Of a stretch of DNA of 64,000 nucleotides, positions 8,358 through 18,551 are shown one piece after another; position 1 is the stretch's first letter; every line of letters starts with the position of its first letter. Below the pieces are notes generated by a model. The model worked only from the letters and a program-made list of their open reading frames with translations. It made no database searches and was not told the origin of the DNA. Origin of the DNA: Actinoalloteichus caeruleus DSM 43889 (GTDB taxonomy: Bacteria > Actinomycetota > Actinomycetes > Mycobacteriales > Pseudonocardiaceae); NCBI RefSeq assembly GCF_000429185.2, contig NZ_AUBJ02000001.1, forward strand, positions 62,001 to 126,000. Reading direction: 5' to 3'. The position numbers and the translations under genes were made by a program.

Positions 8358-8966
8358 GTGCAGAAACACAGCAGTAGTGTCATGGGCGCACTGCTCCTGG
8401 CGGCCGCCTTGGTTCTCGCCTCCTGCTCGACCGAGGATGCCTCGGAGCCAGACACCACTGACGCTACCACCGAGAGCACTGCGGCCCCGAGTCTGACCGA
8501 GGAGTTTCCACGTGAGACGGAGCTACTCGCGCCACCCGTCTCGACCCCACTCGACGCGACCGATATCGAGCCGTGCGCCCTGATCTCCGACCAGGAAGTC
8601 AGCGCTATGGGGTACGACGCAGGTTCAGCCCGGACCGGCTTTGAGAACAGCTGCACCTGGGACTCCACTGAACACGAGGGCAGCAGAGCCACCCTACGCG
8701 CGAACACCGAAGACGGCGGGCTGTCATGGATCTACCAGATCCGCGACAGGTACGGCGTCTTCGACGAGATGATGGTCGGAGAATACCCGGCGGTACACGC
8801 CCACACCATCGAGGATGAATCGCGATGCGTGCTGTACACCGGAATCGCTGACGACCAGTACTTGAACACAAACTTCGTTCGGAACACGCTTGACGATTTC
8901 GACGCGTGCCAGGCCGCGATCGAATTCACCGAGGCAGTGATCGCCGAACTGCCAGCGGCTTCCTAA
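8358..8966 (+). CDS. DUF3558-type lipoprotein
   Basis: 202-residue predicted lipoprotein: basic start, hydrophobic segment, and lipobox LASC with the modified Cys at about residue 24. A Thr/Ser/Glu-rich spacer follows, then the DUF3558-like domain with paired cysteines (EPCALISDQEV, SCTWDS, RCVLYTG, DACQAA). DUF3558 lipoproteins recur next to PPE/WXG-like genes in actinomycetes. Start ATG/GTG usage: GTG at 8358 with AAGGAG upstream. It lies 16 bases after the previous gene and 9 before the next, so it is surely co-transcribed. Confidence 0.85.
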   Translation: MQKHSSSVMGALLLAAALVLASCSTEDASEPDTTDATTESTAAPSLTEEFPRETELLAPPVSTPLDATDIEPCALISDQEVSAMGYDAGSARTGFENSCTWDSTEHEGSRATLRANTEDGGLSWIYQIRDRYGVFDEMMVGEYPAVHAHTIEDESRCVLYTGIADDQYLNTNFVRNTLDDFDACQAAIEFTEAVIAELPAAS

Positions 8967-8975
8967 GGGGACATC

Positions 8976-10305
8976 ATGCACCTCGAGACGACGTGTGAGA
9001 CCTTCGCTGGCAAGAACGCGAAACAACTCCGGCAGGACATTACCGGGGAAGGCCACGGCGGAAACGCCAGCGACGTCTACGGCGAGTGGAGCGACGTCTC
9101 CATCCGCTTCGCAGAACTCGCCGACCACATCAAAACCTCCCTCGCCCGAGCAGCCGACGCCCACCAGGGAGAAGCGGCCGACACCTCACGAGCCGCCACC
9201 CTCCCCTTGGTCACCTACGCGGAACAGGCCAAGGACCAAGCACAGGCGATCGGCTCCGGCGTCTCCTCCCAAAGCACCAGCCGCAATGTCGCCGTCCTGA
9301 ACATCCCCGAGGGGCAGGATGAGCCCAAGAAGGAGGGGTTCGAGGTCATCCTCCCCTCCAGCTGGACCGGGCACGGTGACCGCATGGAGGCCTACGAAGC
9401 GGAGAACGAGGCCGCCCGCGAGGTCATGCAGACCTACCAGAACGAGACCAACAACGTTCTGATGTCCGTCCCCTCCTTCGAGGAGGTCCCCAGCACCTCC
9501 TACTCCGCCAAGGGCACCACCAACCCGGATTCCATCGGGAACGGGATCCCCGGTGGCGCGCCGTCGGTGCCCAGTGTCGGCGGTAGCGGCGGCGGAGGGG
9601 GCGGCGGCTACGGTGGCGGCACTCCCGGTGGCGGGATGAACTGGAACGGCACCGGCGGAGGGGGCGGTGGCGGTGGCGGCGGTTACACGCCCCCCAGCCC
9701 GTCCGCGCCCAACCCCGGAGCCCCCGTCACCCCCATCGGAGACGGACCCGGCGCGGTCCGCCCCGACCTCGTCGCCCCCAGCCCCGGCGGGCAGTTCCCC
9801 GGCGGCAACCTGCCCCCGGCGCCGGCCCCCTCCCCGGTGGCGGCCCCGGCGGCGGGTGGGGCGGTATGCCCCCCGGCGGGATGTCCCCCGGAGGCATGCC
9901 GCCCGGCGGGAGGCCGCCAGGGGCGGCGGCCCCGGCGGGCCCGGCAGCGGGCGCCTCCCGGGCGGGCCCGGCGGCGGGTTCGGCGGCAGGCTCCCCGGCG
10001 GCGGCTTCGGCCCCGGCGGTGGCGGCTTCGGCCCCGGCTCCACACCCGGTGGCCCCGGCGGTATGGCCGGTGGCGGTATGGGCGGCGCCGGCGGCGGCAT
10101 GGGCGGTGGCGCTGGCATGGGCGGTGGCGCGGCCGGCGGCGGAGGCGGCATGGCCGGCGGCGGTGCCCGAGGCCGCGGCGGACAGGGCGAGGACGACGGC
10201 GAGCACAAGCGCGCCGACTACCTGCTCGAGACCGACGACGTCTTCGGTGACGGCCGCCTGGTCGCGCCCTCCGTGCTCGGCGACCAACCTCCGACCGGAC
10301 GGTGA
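8976..10305 (+). CDS. PPE/WXG-like Gly-rich secreted protein, two frameshifts
   Basis: The N-terminal about 165 residues form a helical type VII substrate-like domain (SDVYGEWSDVSIRFAELADH), followed by a long Gly/Pro-rich tail. The frame that starts at 8976 holds until about 9830. The sensible Gly/Pro/Met coding then moves to a second frame (GGMPPGGMSPGGMPPGG, about 9830-9912) and then to a third. The third frame ends with the family tail EHKRADYLLETDDVFGDGRL and a stop at 10303-10305. Each shift equals loss of one base in G/C runs. Read without correction the frame ends at 10250 in an Arg-rich nonsense tail. Either sequencing error or decay is possible. Confidence 0.75.
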
Positions 10306-10610
10306 GCGTGTCACCACGAGGGCGCATCACGCTACCGGCGATCGCCGTCGACGTGATCCAGACCAGGCTCCGGGCCACGCTCCCCGCGGCATTGAAAACG
10401 GTCGGCTTCGGGTCCACCGAGGACGAACGCAGGATGCTGCACCAACGAGCGTGGCAGGAGTTGGAGGCCCGGGGCCTGGTCCGGCACGGTGACCTCGACC
10501 CGTTCCTGGAGGACGCGTTCCAGATCCTCGCCCGGCCACCACTCGCGGTCTGGGCACTGCTCCAAACCGACCGGGAGAACTGCATCGACGGGAACAGTTC
10601 CACCAAATGA
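10302..10610 (+). CDS. EspG-like ESX chaperone, truncated
   Basis: 102 residues resembling only the N-terminal part of ESX secretion-associated EspG proteins, which are normally about 250-290 residues: GRITLPAIAVDVIQTRL, then RAWQELEARGLVRHGDLDP and EDAFQILARPPLAVWALLQT. The GTG start overlaps the stop of the Gly-rich gene by four bases (GTGA). EspG chaperones bind PE/PPE pairs and keep them secretion-competent, which fits the neighbours. The rest of the protein is missing, so the gene is probably inactive. Confidence 0.65.
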   Translation: MSVSPRGRITLPAIAVDVIQTRLRATLPAALKTVGFGSTEDERRMLHQRAWQELEARGLVRHGDLDPFLEDAFQILARPPLAVWALLQTDRENCIDGNSSTK

Positions 10611-10710
10611 CCCAACGGAAGCTGGCCGCGATGCTGGAGCGCTACCCGAACACCGACATCGCTGGGGCCAGGAGGAGTTGGCCAACCAGGGCGAAGCGCC
10701 GTTCCTGTGA
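10607..10710 (+). pseudogene. Short decayed coding tail after the EspG-like gene
   Basis: An ATG overlapping the preceding stop (ATGA) opens QRKLAAMLERYPNTD. After one apparent base loss the sensible frame becomes RWGQEELANQGEAPFL with a stop at 10708-10710. It may be the end of the same locus after internal deletion, or a fragment of another gene. I do not recognise the family. The 215 bases from here to the P450 stop hold nothing supportable. Confidence 0.4.
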
Positions 10711-10925
10711 CGTGCTGACAGCATGGCTGCCTCACTGGGCGGTCGGATCACACCATCCGTCCGCCCGTTCCCTGTTGCGGGCCACCCCGGTCAGATTCAG
10801 GACAGGCGTTCGCCCCTGACACCGGTGGCGGGGTCTGGCGTCCGGCGGCGGCCCGAGCGACGTGGCTGGTCAGGTGGCGCCCGTCACCCGTGGTGCGGCC
10901 ACCGACCGGTGCCCGCCCGCCGCGC

Positions 10926-12272
10926 TCAGCCCCGGCCCGGGCACACGACGGCCCGCAACCCCCACCGAGGGCGCATGGCCGCGAAACTCGTGGGTTGGAT
11001 CCACTGCGGCACCAGGCGCAGTGAGGTCCGGGTGAGCAACCGCGCCAGCATCACGGTCAGCTCGGTCGTGGCGAACACGGAGCCCACGCAGCGGTGCGGT
11101 CCGGCGGCGAAGGGCAGGTAGGTGGCGGTCGTCGGTCTCTCGTGGACGGGTGAGGCCGGGTCCCACCGTTCGGGGCGGAACCGCAGCGGCTCCGCCCACA
11201 CCCCCGGCATCCGGTGGGTGACGTAGGGGCTGAACAGGATCGTCGTCCCGGCCCGCACCGGCTGGCCAGCCACGGTGAGGTCCACCGCCGCCGTCCTGGC
11301 CGACAGCACCGCCGGCGGGTAGAGCCGCAGCGTCTCGTGGACGACCCCGCCGAGGAACGTCAACCGCTTCAACGCGGCCGCCGTCGGGGGTTCCTCGCCG
11401 CATTCGGCCAGCACCTCGGCTCGCGCCCGGTCCCACACCCCCGACGTCGAGAGCATCGCGTAGACGGCCCACGCCATCGCGGCGCTCGTCGTCTCGTAGC
11501 CGGCGGCGATCAGACTCACGGCCTGGTCCCTGATCTCCGCGTCCGACAGGGCGGTGCCCTCCTCGTCGACCCCGTTCACCAACGCCGCGAGCACGTGGTC
11601 GTCGGAGTCGACGATGCCGCCCCGCACCCGCGCGATCTCGTTCCGGATCCGCTCGTCCACCACCTCGCGGGCGGCGGTCGCACGACGCCACAGCGGCGTT
11701 GCCAGGCGTTCCCTCGGGCCGTTGAGCTGGGGGAGCGGGTCGAGGAGTCGGAGCAGTACCTCCAGGTGGTCACCGAAGAACGCGGTGTCGGCCGCGAGCC
11801 GGCGTCCGAACAGCGACTCCAGGGTGCTCCGGAGGACCGCCCGCCGGAACGTGGCGTACACGTCGACGACCTGCCCGGGCCGCCAGTCCGCCACCGCCTC
11901 GTCCGCGCTGGCGGCCATGGTGGTGACGTATCGCGCGACCTGGCGGTGGTGCATCGCCGGCGCGACGAGGCGTCGCCGGCGGCGGTGCTCGGCGCCGTCG
12001 CTGACGATCAGCGCGGTGGGCCCGTCCACCGGCACCAGGCTCTGGAAGGCCTCCCGCCACCGGAACAGGTGTGAGTTCGCGAAGACGAACCGGTTGGCCT
12101 CGGGGCCGAGGAGGAAGGCGACGTCGCGCGACCCCACCCGCAGGCGGGTGACGGGACCGCGCCTGGCGCGCAGCGCCAACAACGCGTCGCCGGGGCGGTA
12201 GCGCACCGTGCGGTTCCGGAACCGCCACACCGTGTGCCGCGTCCCGGACCTCTGGAGGACTCCCCCCGACAT
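10926..12272 (-). CDS. Cytochrome P450
   Basis: 448-residue soluble P450. The I-helix oxygen motif is AGYETTS, the K-helix ExxR is ETLR, the meander follows, and the heme loop is FAAGPHRCVGS with the thiolate at Cys395. Length and the long N-terminal part resemble CYP102-heme/CYP4-like bacterial P450s that often take fatty acids or terpenoids, rather than the about 400-residue CYP105/107 group. No ferredoxin or reductase gene is adjacent. It stands alone, and its substrate cannot be assigned. Confidence 0.95.
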   Translation of the reverse strand: MSGGVLQRSGTRHTVWRFRNRTVRYRPGDALLALRARRGPVTRLRVGSRDVAFLLGPEANRFVFANSHLFRWREAFQSLVPVDGPTALIVSDGAEHRRRRRLVAPAMHHRQVARYVTTMAASADEAVADWRPGQVVDVYATFRRAVLRSTLESLFGRRLAADTAFFGDHLEVLLRLLDPLPQLNGPRERLATPLWRRATAAREVVDERIRNEIARVRGGIVDSDDHVLAALVNGVDEEGTALSDAEIRDQAVSLIAAGYETTSAAMAWAVYAMLSTSGVWDRARAEVLAECGEEPPTAAALKRLTFLGGVVHETLRLYPPAVLSARTAAVDLTVAGQPVRAGTTILFSPYVTHRMPGVWAEPLRFRPERWDPASPVHERPTTATYLPFAAGPHRCVGSVFATTELTVMLARLLTRTSLRLVPQWIQPTSFAAMRPRWGLRAVVCPGRG

Positions 12273-12394
12273 CCGCGCCTCCCTGCCGCCGCCACCAGGA
12301 CGCCGAGGTTAGCGATCAAGGCGGCCAGCGGGAAGGGAACGAGCCGCGCACCCTGGTCGGCGGGCCGAGACCGGGTCCAGCCGTGGTCGACCTG

Positions 12395-12955
12395 TCACGG
12401 GACCGCCCGATCCGCCGTTCCCCGGCCGACCGGGGCCGTGACGGCTGGCTCGTCGGAGACCCGGCGGGTCAGGACCTGGCCGGGCCAGCCGTTCCGTTCG
12501 AAGCGGTGGGACGGGGTGAACCCGGTGCTCCGGTAGTAGTCCACGAGCGCGCCCCCGCCACCGGCCCAGCAGTCCACCCGGACCAGGTCGATCCCCCGGT
12601 CGCGGGCCTGCCCGACGGCGTGGTCGAGCAGGGCCCGCCCCAACCCCCGAGGAGCCGACTCGCGGTCGGTGATCAGCAGGTGCACGTACAGCTCGCGTTC
12701 CTCCACCGGCTCCACGTACTCCGGCGGTACCTCCCTGGTCGACAGCGCCCCGGTCGGTGTTCCGCCGGTCTCCGCGATGAGCAACCCACCCGCCGTGGCG
12801 ATGCCCCGGAGCCGGTCCACCGCCTCCGGCCGCTCGGACCAGGGCACGCTGCCCCACTGGGCCTCCCGCCCTCGGGCGGTCAACCAGCGGACGGCCCCGT
12901 CGAACAGGGTGAGCAGCACGGGCAGGTCCCGTTCGGTGCCCTCCCGAACCAGCAT
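12395..12955 (-). CDS. GNAT-family N-acetyltransferase
   Basis: 186-residue GNAT acetyltransferase. It begins LVREGTERDLPVLLTLFD, has the beta4 segment ELYVHLLITD, then the acetyl-CoA pyrophosphate loop in RGLGRALLDHAVGQARDRGI, and the beta5 segment VRVDCWAGG followed by YYRSTGF. Substrate unknown. It lies 122 bases downstream of the P450 start on the same strand and is followed by SecA2 further up; spacing does not force an operon. Confidence 0.9.
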   Translation of the reverse strand: MLVREGTERDLPVLLTLFDGAVRWLTARGREAQWGSVPWSERPEAVDRLRGIATAGGLLIAETGGTPTGALSTREVPPEYVEPVEERELYVHLLITDRESAPRGLGRALLDHAVGQARDRGIDLVRVDCWAGGGGALVDYYRSTGFTPSHRFERNGWPGQVLTRRVSDEPAVTAPVGRGTADRAVP

Positions 12956-13027
12956 GGCGTCTCCTCCTCGCGGGCGTGCTTCGAGGTCACCCGAGTCCGA
13001 CCAGGACGCGGGGCATCAAAGCGGCGG

Positions 13028-15391
13028 TCAGTCCTCGTCGTCCGCGCGTCCGCGCCGGCCGTCCAACATGCGCCTGATCCCCCGGAACGCCCGGTCGAGC
13101 TCGGAACCGAACGGGTTGTCCTGGACCAGGTACGTCCAGGTCGCGGTGGGCCGCACCAGGCCGGCGTCGTCGAGGTCGATGCCCTCGGCGGTGATCGTCG
13201 CCTCCTCGAAGGTCCTGGCGGCCCGCTCGTCGACCTCGCCGAGCAGGTCCCTGAACGCGGGGATCGCCGCCCGGTGGTACTCGTCCAGCGGGTTCTGCTT
13301 GCCCAGGGCGTGCAGGTGGATGCTCTCCCGGAGGTCGCTGAGGAACGCCAGGTGCTCGACCCAGCAGCGGTCCAGGTGGAAGAGGGTGATGCGGCGGGCC
13401 ACGGAGACGAGGACCTCCTCGTCGATCTCGGCGCTCAGCTCCCGGTAGCGGTCGGGGCAGCGCCGTTCCAGCTCCCGCAGCGCGGTGTCGGTGCCGAGCA
13501 GCAGTTCGCGCCGTTCGTCGAGGATCGCCCGGTGGCGCTCCGACAGCCGGCTGTAGCGGAACGTGTTGCTGTGGATCTCCAGCAGCGCGGCGTCGGCGAC
13601 CCGCTGGGCGTGGTCCAGCAGCCGTTCCGCCGCCAGCCCCGTGACCTGACCGTCCTCCTCGGTGGTGGTGGGCAGCCGGGCGTCCGGGGCGTGTCGGACG
13701 ACGAGGTCGTCCTCCAGGCTGCTGAAGAAGATGGACCGGCCGGGGTCGCCCTGCCGGCCGGCGCGGCCCCGCAGCTGCTCGTCCAACCGGCGGGAGACGT
13801 GCCGGTTGGTGCCGACGACGCAGAGGCCGCCGAGGTCCTTGACCTTCTCGTGGTCGGCCTGGTCGGACCCGCCCAGCCGGATGTCGGTGCCCCGCCCGGC
13901 CATCTGGGTGGACACCGTCACCGCCCCCAACGCGCCGGCCTCCGCGATGATCGCGGCCTCGGCCGCGTCGTTCTTGGCGTTGAGGACCACGCAGTCCACG
14001 CCGGCGCGTTCGAGCAGTTTCGCCAGGTGCTCGGACTCGGCCACGTCCATCGTCCCGATCAGGACGGGTTGGCCCGTCTCGTGGGTCCGCGCGATGTAGT
14101 CGACGATCGCGGCCTCCTTGTCGGCGATCGTGGCGTAGACGCGACTCGGTTCGTCCACCCGGACGCAGGGCCGGTTGGGCGGGATGATCGACACCCCGAG
14201 GTCGTAGAAGGTCCTGAGCTGCTCGTCCGCGGCCCGCGCGGTCCCCGTCATCCCGCAGACGGTGGGGTAGCGGCTGATCAGCGCCTGCACGGTCATGGTG
14301 TCCAGCACCTCACCGGTGTCGCTGACCGCGAGCCCCTCCTTGGCCTCCACGGCGGCCTGGAGGCCGTCCGGCCAGCGCTGGAGCTCGGCGACCCTGCCCC
14401 GCGACTCGTTGATCAGCTGGACCCGGCCGTCCCGCACCAGGTAGTGCACGTCCCTGCGCAACAGCACCCTGGCGTGCAGGGCCACGTTCACCTGGGACAA
14501 CGTGGTGCCCACGTGTTCCTCCGAGTACAGGTCGACCCCGCCGAGGGCGTCCTCGACGGCCGCGGCCCCCTTCTCGGTGAGGAACACGTTCCGGTCATCC
14601 TCGTCGGTGCGGTAGTGCAGGTCCGGCTTCAACGCCCGCACGAGGTCGGTGATGATGCTGTCCGGGGCGGCTCCGGCGGTCGACCCGGCCAGCACCAGGG
14701 GGACCCTGGCCTCGTCGACGAGCACGGAGTCCGCCTCGTCGACCAGCGCCACCTGCGGCGCGGGCACGATCGGGTCGGTCCCCAACCGGTCCCGCAGCAC
14801 GTCGAACCCGAACTCGCTGACGGCGGCGTAGGTGACGTCGGCCGCGTAGGCGGCCTCCCGTTCCTCGGGGGTCGAGGTGGAGGAGATCCACGCCACGCTC
14901 AACCCGAAGGCCTCGTACAGCGGCGCCATCCACTCCGCGTCCCGGCGGGCCAGGTAGTCGTTGACGGAGATCACGTGCACCTGCCGTCCCCGCAGCGCGA
15001 ACGCCGTCGCGCCGATGGCGCCGGCCAGCGTCTTGCCCTCGCCGGTGAGCATCTCCACGACGTCCCCCGCGAACATTCGCGCGGCCGCCAGCAGCTGGAC
15101 GTCGAAGGCGGGCATGTCCAACCGTCGCCTGCTCACCTCCCTGGCCAGGGCGAGGAAGCGCACCAGCTCGTCGCGGTCGAAGGTCGCCGTGCTCCCGGCC
15201 CCGTCGTCCCCGTCGACCGGTCGGTGCCGACGCGACAGTGCCGCGAGCCGTTCGGCGAGGTCCGACTCGGTGAGCTCCCGGTACTCACCCTCCAGCTTCG
15301 CGGCCGTGGCGACCACCGCCCGGGAACGCGAGAAGGCCCGCCGCCGCGAACCACCAAGCACCTTCCAGAACGCACTGCTCAGTCGGCCCAT
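13028..15391 (-). CDS. secA2: Accessory Sec translocase ATPase SecA2
   Basis: 787-residue SecA-type DEAD ATPase. Walker A GEGKT is near residue 118 and the DEAD box (VDEADSV) near 218. The second-domain motifs are [24 protein letters not shown] and [20 protein letters not shown]. It ends at an acidic RADDED tail, without the C-terminal zinc/SecB-binding segment of SecA1, and its length matches mycobacterial SecA2 (about 780-810). SecA2 drives export of a small protein subset through SecYEG. The ATG ([10 protein letters not shown]) is chosen because the upstream extension is low-complexity. No accessory SecY2 is nearby. Confidence 0.93.
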   Translation of the reverse strand: MGRLSSAFWKVLGGSRRRAFSRSRAVVATAAKLEGEYRELTESDLAERLAALSRRHRPVDGDDGAGSTATFDRDELVRFLALAREVSRRRLDMPAFDVQLLAAARMFAGDVVEMLTGEGKTLAGAIGATAFALRGRQVHVISVNDYLARRDAEWMAPLYEAFGLSVAWISSTSTPEEREAAYAADVTYAAVSEFGFDVLRDRLGTDPIVPAPQVALVDEADSVLVDEARVPLVLAGSTAGAAPDSIITDLVRALKPDLHYRTDEDDRNVFLTEKGAAAVEDALGGVDLYSEEHVGTTLSQVNVALHARVLLRRDVHYLVRDGRVQLINESRGRVAELQRWPDGLQAAVEAKEGLAVSDTGEVLDTMTVQALISRYPTVCGMTGTARAADEQLRTFYDLGVSIIPPNRPCVRVDEPSRVYATIADKEAAIVDYIARTHETGQPVLIGTMDVAESEHLAKLLERAGVDCVVLNAKNDAAEAAIIAEAGALGAVTVSTQMAGRGTDIRLGGSDQADHEKVKDLGGLCVVGTNRHVSRRLDEQLRGRAGRQGDPGRSIFFSSLEDDLVVRHAPDARLPTTTEEDGQVTGLAAERLLDHAQRVADAALLEIHSNTFRYSRLSERHRAILDERRELLLGTDTALRELERRCPDRYRELSAEIDEEVLVSVARRITLFHLDRCWVEHLAFLSDLRESIHLHALGKQNPLDEYHRAAIPAFRDLLGEVDERAARTFEEATITAEGIDLDDAGLVRPTATWTYLVQDNPFGSELDRAFRGIRRMLDGRRGRADDED

Positions 15392-15817
15392 GCCGCCTTC
15401 CTCGGAGCACACCCGTGGGAATTCCTGTTGAATGCCCGTTTCACTCAGATCCCACCATGCCTGACCGGATGAGTCGATGGGGCCAGGGGCATCCCGGCCG
15501 CCTTCCGCCGCGCAGCGCTCCGGGGGACCGGGAGCTGGTGGTGCGCGGCCGTTCCGGGAGGGTGGTGGCACCGGGGAAGCGGGCGTTCCCGGGACGGGAG
15601 CGCCCGCCTGGGGCCCCGGCCAGGGCCGGGGGTGTGGGCTGGGACGCGGCGGCCATGCCCGCGTTCGCGTCCCCTTCCGGGCAGGCCCGCACGGCCTCGA
15701 CGCTTCGCCGGCACCGCTACCCGGGTGGCGGTGCCGGCAGCCGGCCCCTCCCCGAACGTGAAAGGAAATCGTCTTTCTCCTCGGCGCGACGTCTGGTTCG
15801 CTGGAGGAGTGGGTGAC
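15392..15817. other. Divergent intergenic region
   Basis: 426 bases between the SecA2 start and the divergent GNAT start. No gene is supportable. A relatively AT-richer patch (GTGAAAGGAAATCGTC, about 15758-15775) precedes the GNAT gene and may carry its promoter. Confidence 0.35.
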
Positions 15818-16342
15818 GTGATCAGCTCGGAACGACTTGACCTGGTTCCACTCGACGCGGAGGCGCTGTCGCTGGTGGTGGTCGGCGACGTCCCCGGGCT
15901 GGAGCGGGCCCTGGGCGTGGTGGTGCCGCCGGAGTGGCCCGCCACCGTGCCCGCCCGCCTCCGGTTGGACCAGCTCGCCGAGGACCCCGCCGAACTGCCC
16001 TGGCTGGTGCGGGCGATGGTCGACCGGGACGAGCGGCGGATCGTCGGGGTGACCGGTTTCCACGGGCGGCCGGACGACCGGGGGCGGGCGGAGGTGGGCT
16101 ACGAGGTGCTGCCCGGGGACCGCCGTCGCGGCTACGCGCGGGAGGCGGTCCTCGCCCTCGCGGACTGGGCCAACGCCAGCGGTGCCGCGTTGACCTGCGT
16201 GGCCAGCGTCGCGCCCACGAACGAGGAGTCCCTGTCGCTGGTCCGTTCGCTGGGCTTCCGCCAGGTCGGTGAACGCCTCGACCCGGTCGACGGAGTCGAA
16301 CTCGTGTTCGAGCGCGGCCTGCCGTTCTCCCTCGACCCCTGA
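15818..16342 (+). CDS. RimJ/RimL-type GNAT acetyltransferase
   Basis: 174-residue acetyltransferase of the RimJ/RimL group. It starts [20 protein letters not shown], carries the CoA loop [18 protein letters not shown], and ends with the characteristic [19 protein letters not shown] tract. The GTG at 15818 is chosen: GGAGGA lies nine bases upstream. Members acetylate ribosomal-protein N-termini, amino sugars or antibiotics; nothing here decides between them. Confidence 0.9.
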   Translation: MISSERLDLVPLDAEALSLVVVGDVPGLERALGVVVPPEWPATVPARLRLDQLAEDPAELPWLVRAMVDRDERRIVGVTGFHGRPDDRGRAEVGYEVLPGDRRRGYAREAVLALADWANASGAALTCVASVAPTNEESLSLVRSLGFRQVGERLDPVDGVELVFERGLPFSLDP

Positions 16343-16544
16343 CGAGACGCAGCCGCTCCAGCAGCCCCGCCGCTCCGCCTCCGGGTGGGCGGGAGGCCGT
16401 CACCCCCGGCCGCAACCGGGCCACGGGCTCATCGGACCAGTCGCACCCCGGTGCCGCGCCCGGGCGCCTCCCTCGGATCTTGACCTCGACCGCGGTCGAG
16501 GTGTCAGGCTCGTCCCTCCCCGACCACCCGACGAAGGGCGAGCC

Positions 16545-17669
16545 GTGACGACCCCGTTCCCCCCGACCAGCGCACCGGCCGGTGATCCGCCGTTCCGCGT
16601 GTTGTCGGATCCCGCCGACCTGCCCGCCGTCCCCGAGGAGGTCCCGCCGACCGACGCCCAGGCCTGGTGCTCCTTCGTGGTGTGGGTCCCCGACCGCCTC
16701 CCCACCGGGTGCGTGGCCCGGGCGGGCACGCTGCGCCGGGAGGCGCCCCCGGGCCGCCCCGACGGCAGCGACGTCGGCAGGTCCCCCTGGTCGCGCGCCA
16801 ACCCCTGCGCCTACCGGTTCGAGGTGGTCGGCGAGGGCCGGCGCCTGCGCGTGAAGCAGTTCCTCTACGACTGGGCCGTGCCCGCCCTCGACCACCCGAG
16901 CCTCTGGCGCAGCCGAACCTCCGCGCGACCGTTGGACGGGCGGCACGTGCTGTGGTTCGGGGTCGACTACCTCGGCAACAGGGGGACCTCGGCGCGGTTG
17001 GGGCGGACCATGGTCGAGCTGTCCGTCCTGGACGGCGAGTTCACCGAGGAGGAGCTCCTCGACCTGCACCGCTCGCTGCGACCAGCGGACGCCGACGCCC
17101 CGTCCCGGCTCGCCGCCGTTCCCTTCGCGGAACTGAGCTACTGGGCCCGGCACCACGACGTCGAGATGGTCGTCGTCCCGACCGGGATCTGGCGGTTCGA
17201 CCGGGACGGGGACACCGCGCACGAAGGGGACTGGGTGACGCCGCCCCACCACGCGGCGCTGCTGGGCGCCCTCGGTCTCCCGGAGCGCCTTGGTGGCCTG
17301 GCGGTGGACAGCGCCGCCCGCTTCACCAACGCCGAGGGCCGCACCGAGGTCGAGGTCCTCTACAGCGGCGGCCCCGACCGTGGACGGGAGCTGCGCCTGG
17401 TCGCGCAGCGCACCGGGCGGGGGCGGCTGGTCGTACCACCCCGGCCCTCCGCGCACGAGTGGGCCACGAGGACGACCACGACCCTGCGGGGGACCACGGT
17501 ATGGCTCGGCTGGATCGACGAGGACCACGGCCCCTTCGACTGCGTGGGGCGCGCGGCCAACGGTGTCGAGTTCCGGCTGGTCAGCGGCAGTGGGGTGGGC
17601 CTGGACCGCCGCTGGTTCGAGTCGGCGTCGACCGAGCTGCTCGCCGGGTGGGATCCACCAGCGTGCTGA
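16545..17669 (+). CDS. Hypothetical protein
   Basis: 374-residue protein I do not recognise. It is globular, without signal peptide or membrane segment, and rich in Trp and Arg. Clear secondary-structure blocks include AYRFEVVGEGRRLRVKQFLY, LWFGVDYLGNRGTSARLGRT and WVTPPHHAALLGALGL. The C-terminal third (WIDEDHGPFDCVGRAANGVE) looks like a small beta domain. The GTG start is supported by AAGGGCGA upstream and by the coding statistics; the frame upstream of it is low complexity. It has no same-strand partner closer than the GNAT gene 200 bases before it. Confidence 0.7.
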   Translation: MTTPFPPTSAPAGDPPFRVLSDPADLPAVPEEVPPTDAQAWCSFVVWVPDRLPTGCVARAGTLRREAPPGRPDGSDVGRSPWSRANPCAYRFEVVGEGRRLRVKQFLYDWAVPALDHPSLWRSRTSARPLDGRHVLWFGVDYLGNRGTSARLGRTMVELSVLDGEFTEEELLDLHRSLRPADADAPSRLAAVPFAELSYWARHHDVEMVVVPTGIWRFDRDGDTAHEGDWVTPPHHAALLGALGLPERLGGLAVDSAARFTNAEGRTEVEVLYSGGPDRGRELRLVAQRTGRGRLVVPPRPSAHEWATRTTTTLRGTTVWLGWIDEDHGPFDCVGRAANGVEFRLVSGSGVGLDRRWFESASTELLAGWDPPAC

Positions 17670-17858
17670 GACGCCGGTGCCACCGGCCACGCGGTGCCAG
17701 CCCGGCCAGCGCCCCTCCGTCCCGTCCCGCGTCCCGGGCCTCGCCGGGCGGGAGTCCCGAGGTGGTCCCGGGGAGGGGGCGGTCGGGCCGTACCGACCCG
17801 CCGACCACGGGGCGGTTACCGGATCACCGGGAGAGGGGCCCCACCCGTCACCGGTGCC

Positions 17859-18482
17859 TCATCCCCGCCGGGGAGTAGGCCCCTCGTCGTCCAGCCTGGT
17901 CCGCCACGGGTGGTCGGCACCGAGGTGGTTCCGGAGCCAGGTCCGTCGCCCCTCGTCCAGTCGGGGCAGCACCGCGGCGAAGTCGATCTCGTCGCGGTGC
18001 CGGGGAGCCGCCGCCTTGTAGTAGAGCTGCACCTCCGGCGCCAGCACCGGAACCCCCGTCGCGGTCCGCCAGCCGAGCCCGGCCACCGGGCGGCGCACCC
18101 GGGGATCCCGGCGGGAGACCCACTCCCCGCCGACGCGTTCGTCGACCATCAGCTGGAGGCGCCAGGGAGCCGAAGCCGTCGGGCGGCACCAGATGTCGTG
18201 CACCCGTGTCGGGAGGGGCTCGCCAGGGTCCCAGCGCCGCAGGGTGCCTGGCGGGTCGGCGGCCCACAGCTCCCAGTCGGCGAGGGCGAGCCGGAAGGTC
18301 GCGACGTCCGGCCGCAACACGACGACGTCGACGTCGGAGTGCGCGCGGACCGGCCGGCCCACCGCGAGTTCGACGGCGTGCCCGCCGGCCACCCACCACG
18401 GGGCGGCGACCTCGGCCAGCAGGGCGGCCACCTCCGGAACACCGAGCGGGTCCCACCGTCCCAGGTCATCCTCCGCGATCAC
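17859..18482 (-). CDS. Nucleotidyltransferase-fold protein (ANT(2'')-like)
   Basis: 207-residue protein of the aminoglycoside 2''-adenylyltransferase-like group (AadB-type fold). The nucleotidyltransferase core is clear: WWVAGGHAVELAVGR, then the catalytic Asp pair in HSDVDVVVLR. A later Lys (LYYKAAAPRHRDEIDF) is typical of the same family. Homologues include resistance enzymes but also many uncharacterised proteins, so resistance should not be assumed. It lies 69 bases downstream of the large coiled-coil gene on the same strand and could be co-transcribed with it. Confidence 0.85.
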   Translation of the reverse strand: MIAEDDLGRWDPLGVPEVAALLAEVAAPWWVAGGHAVELAVGRPVRAHSDVDVVVLRPDVATFRLALADWELWAADPPGTLRRWDPGEPLPTRVHDIWCRPTASAPWRLQLMVDERVGGEWVSRRDPRVRRPVAGLGWRTATGVPVLAPEVQLYYKAAAPRHRDEIDFAAVLPRLDEGRRTWLRNHLGADHPWRTRLDDEGPTPRRG

Positions 18483-18551
18483 CTCCCCAGCCTGCCACCT
18501 CCCGTGAACCCCCGAGGTCCACCAGAGGGCTCAGGCCGGCTGGTCGGAGTC

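Noticed and set aside
17859-18482. Aminoglycoside resistance gene
   Set aside because: The fold matches ANT(2'')-like proteins, but many homologues have no known resistance role and sequence alone does not decide.
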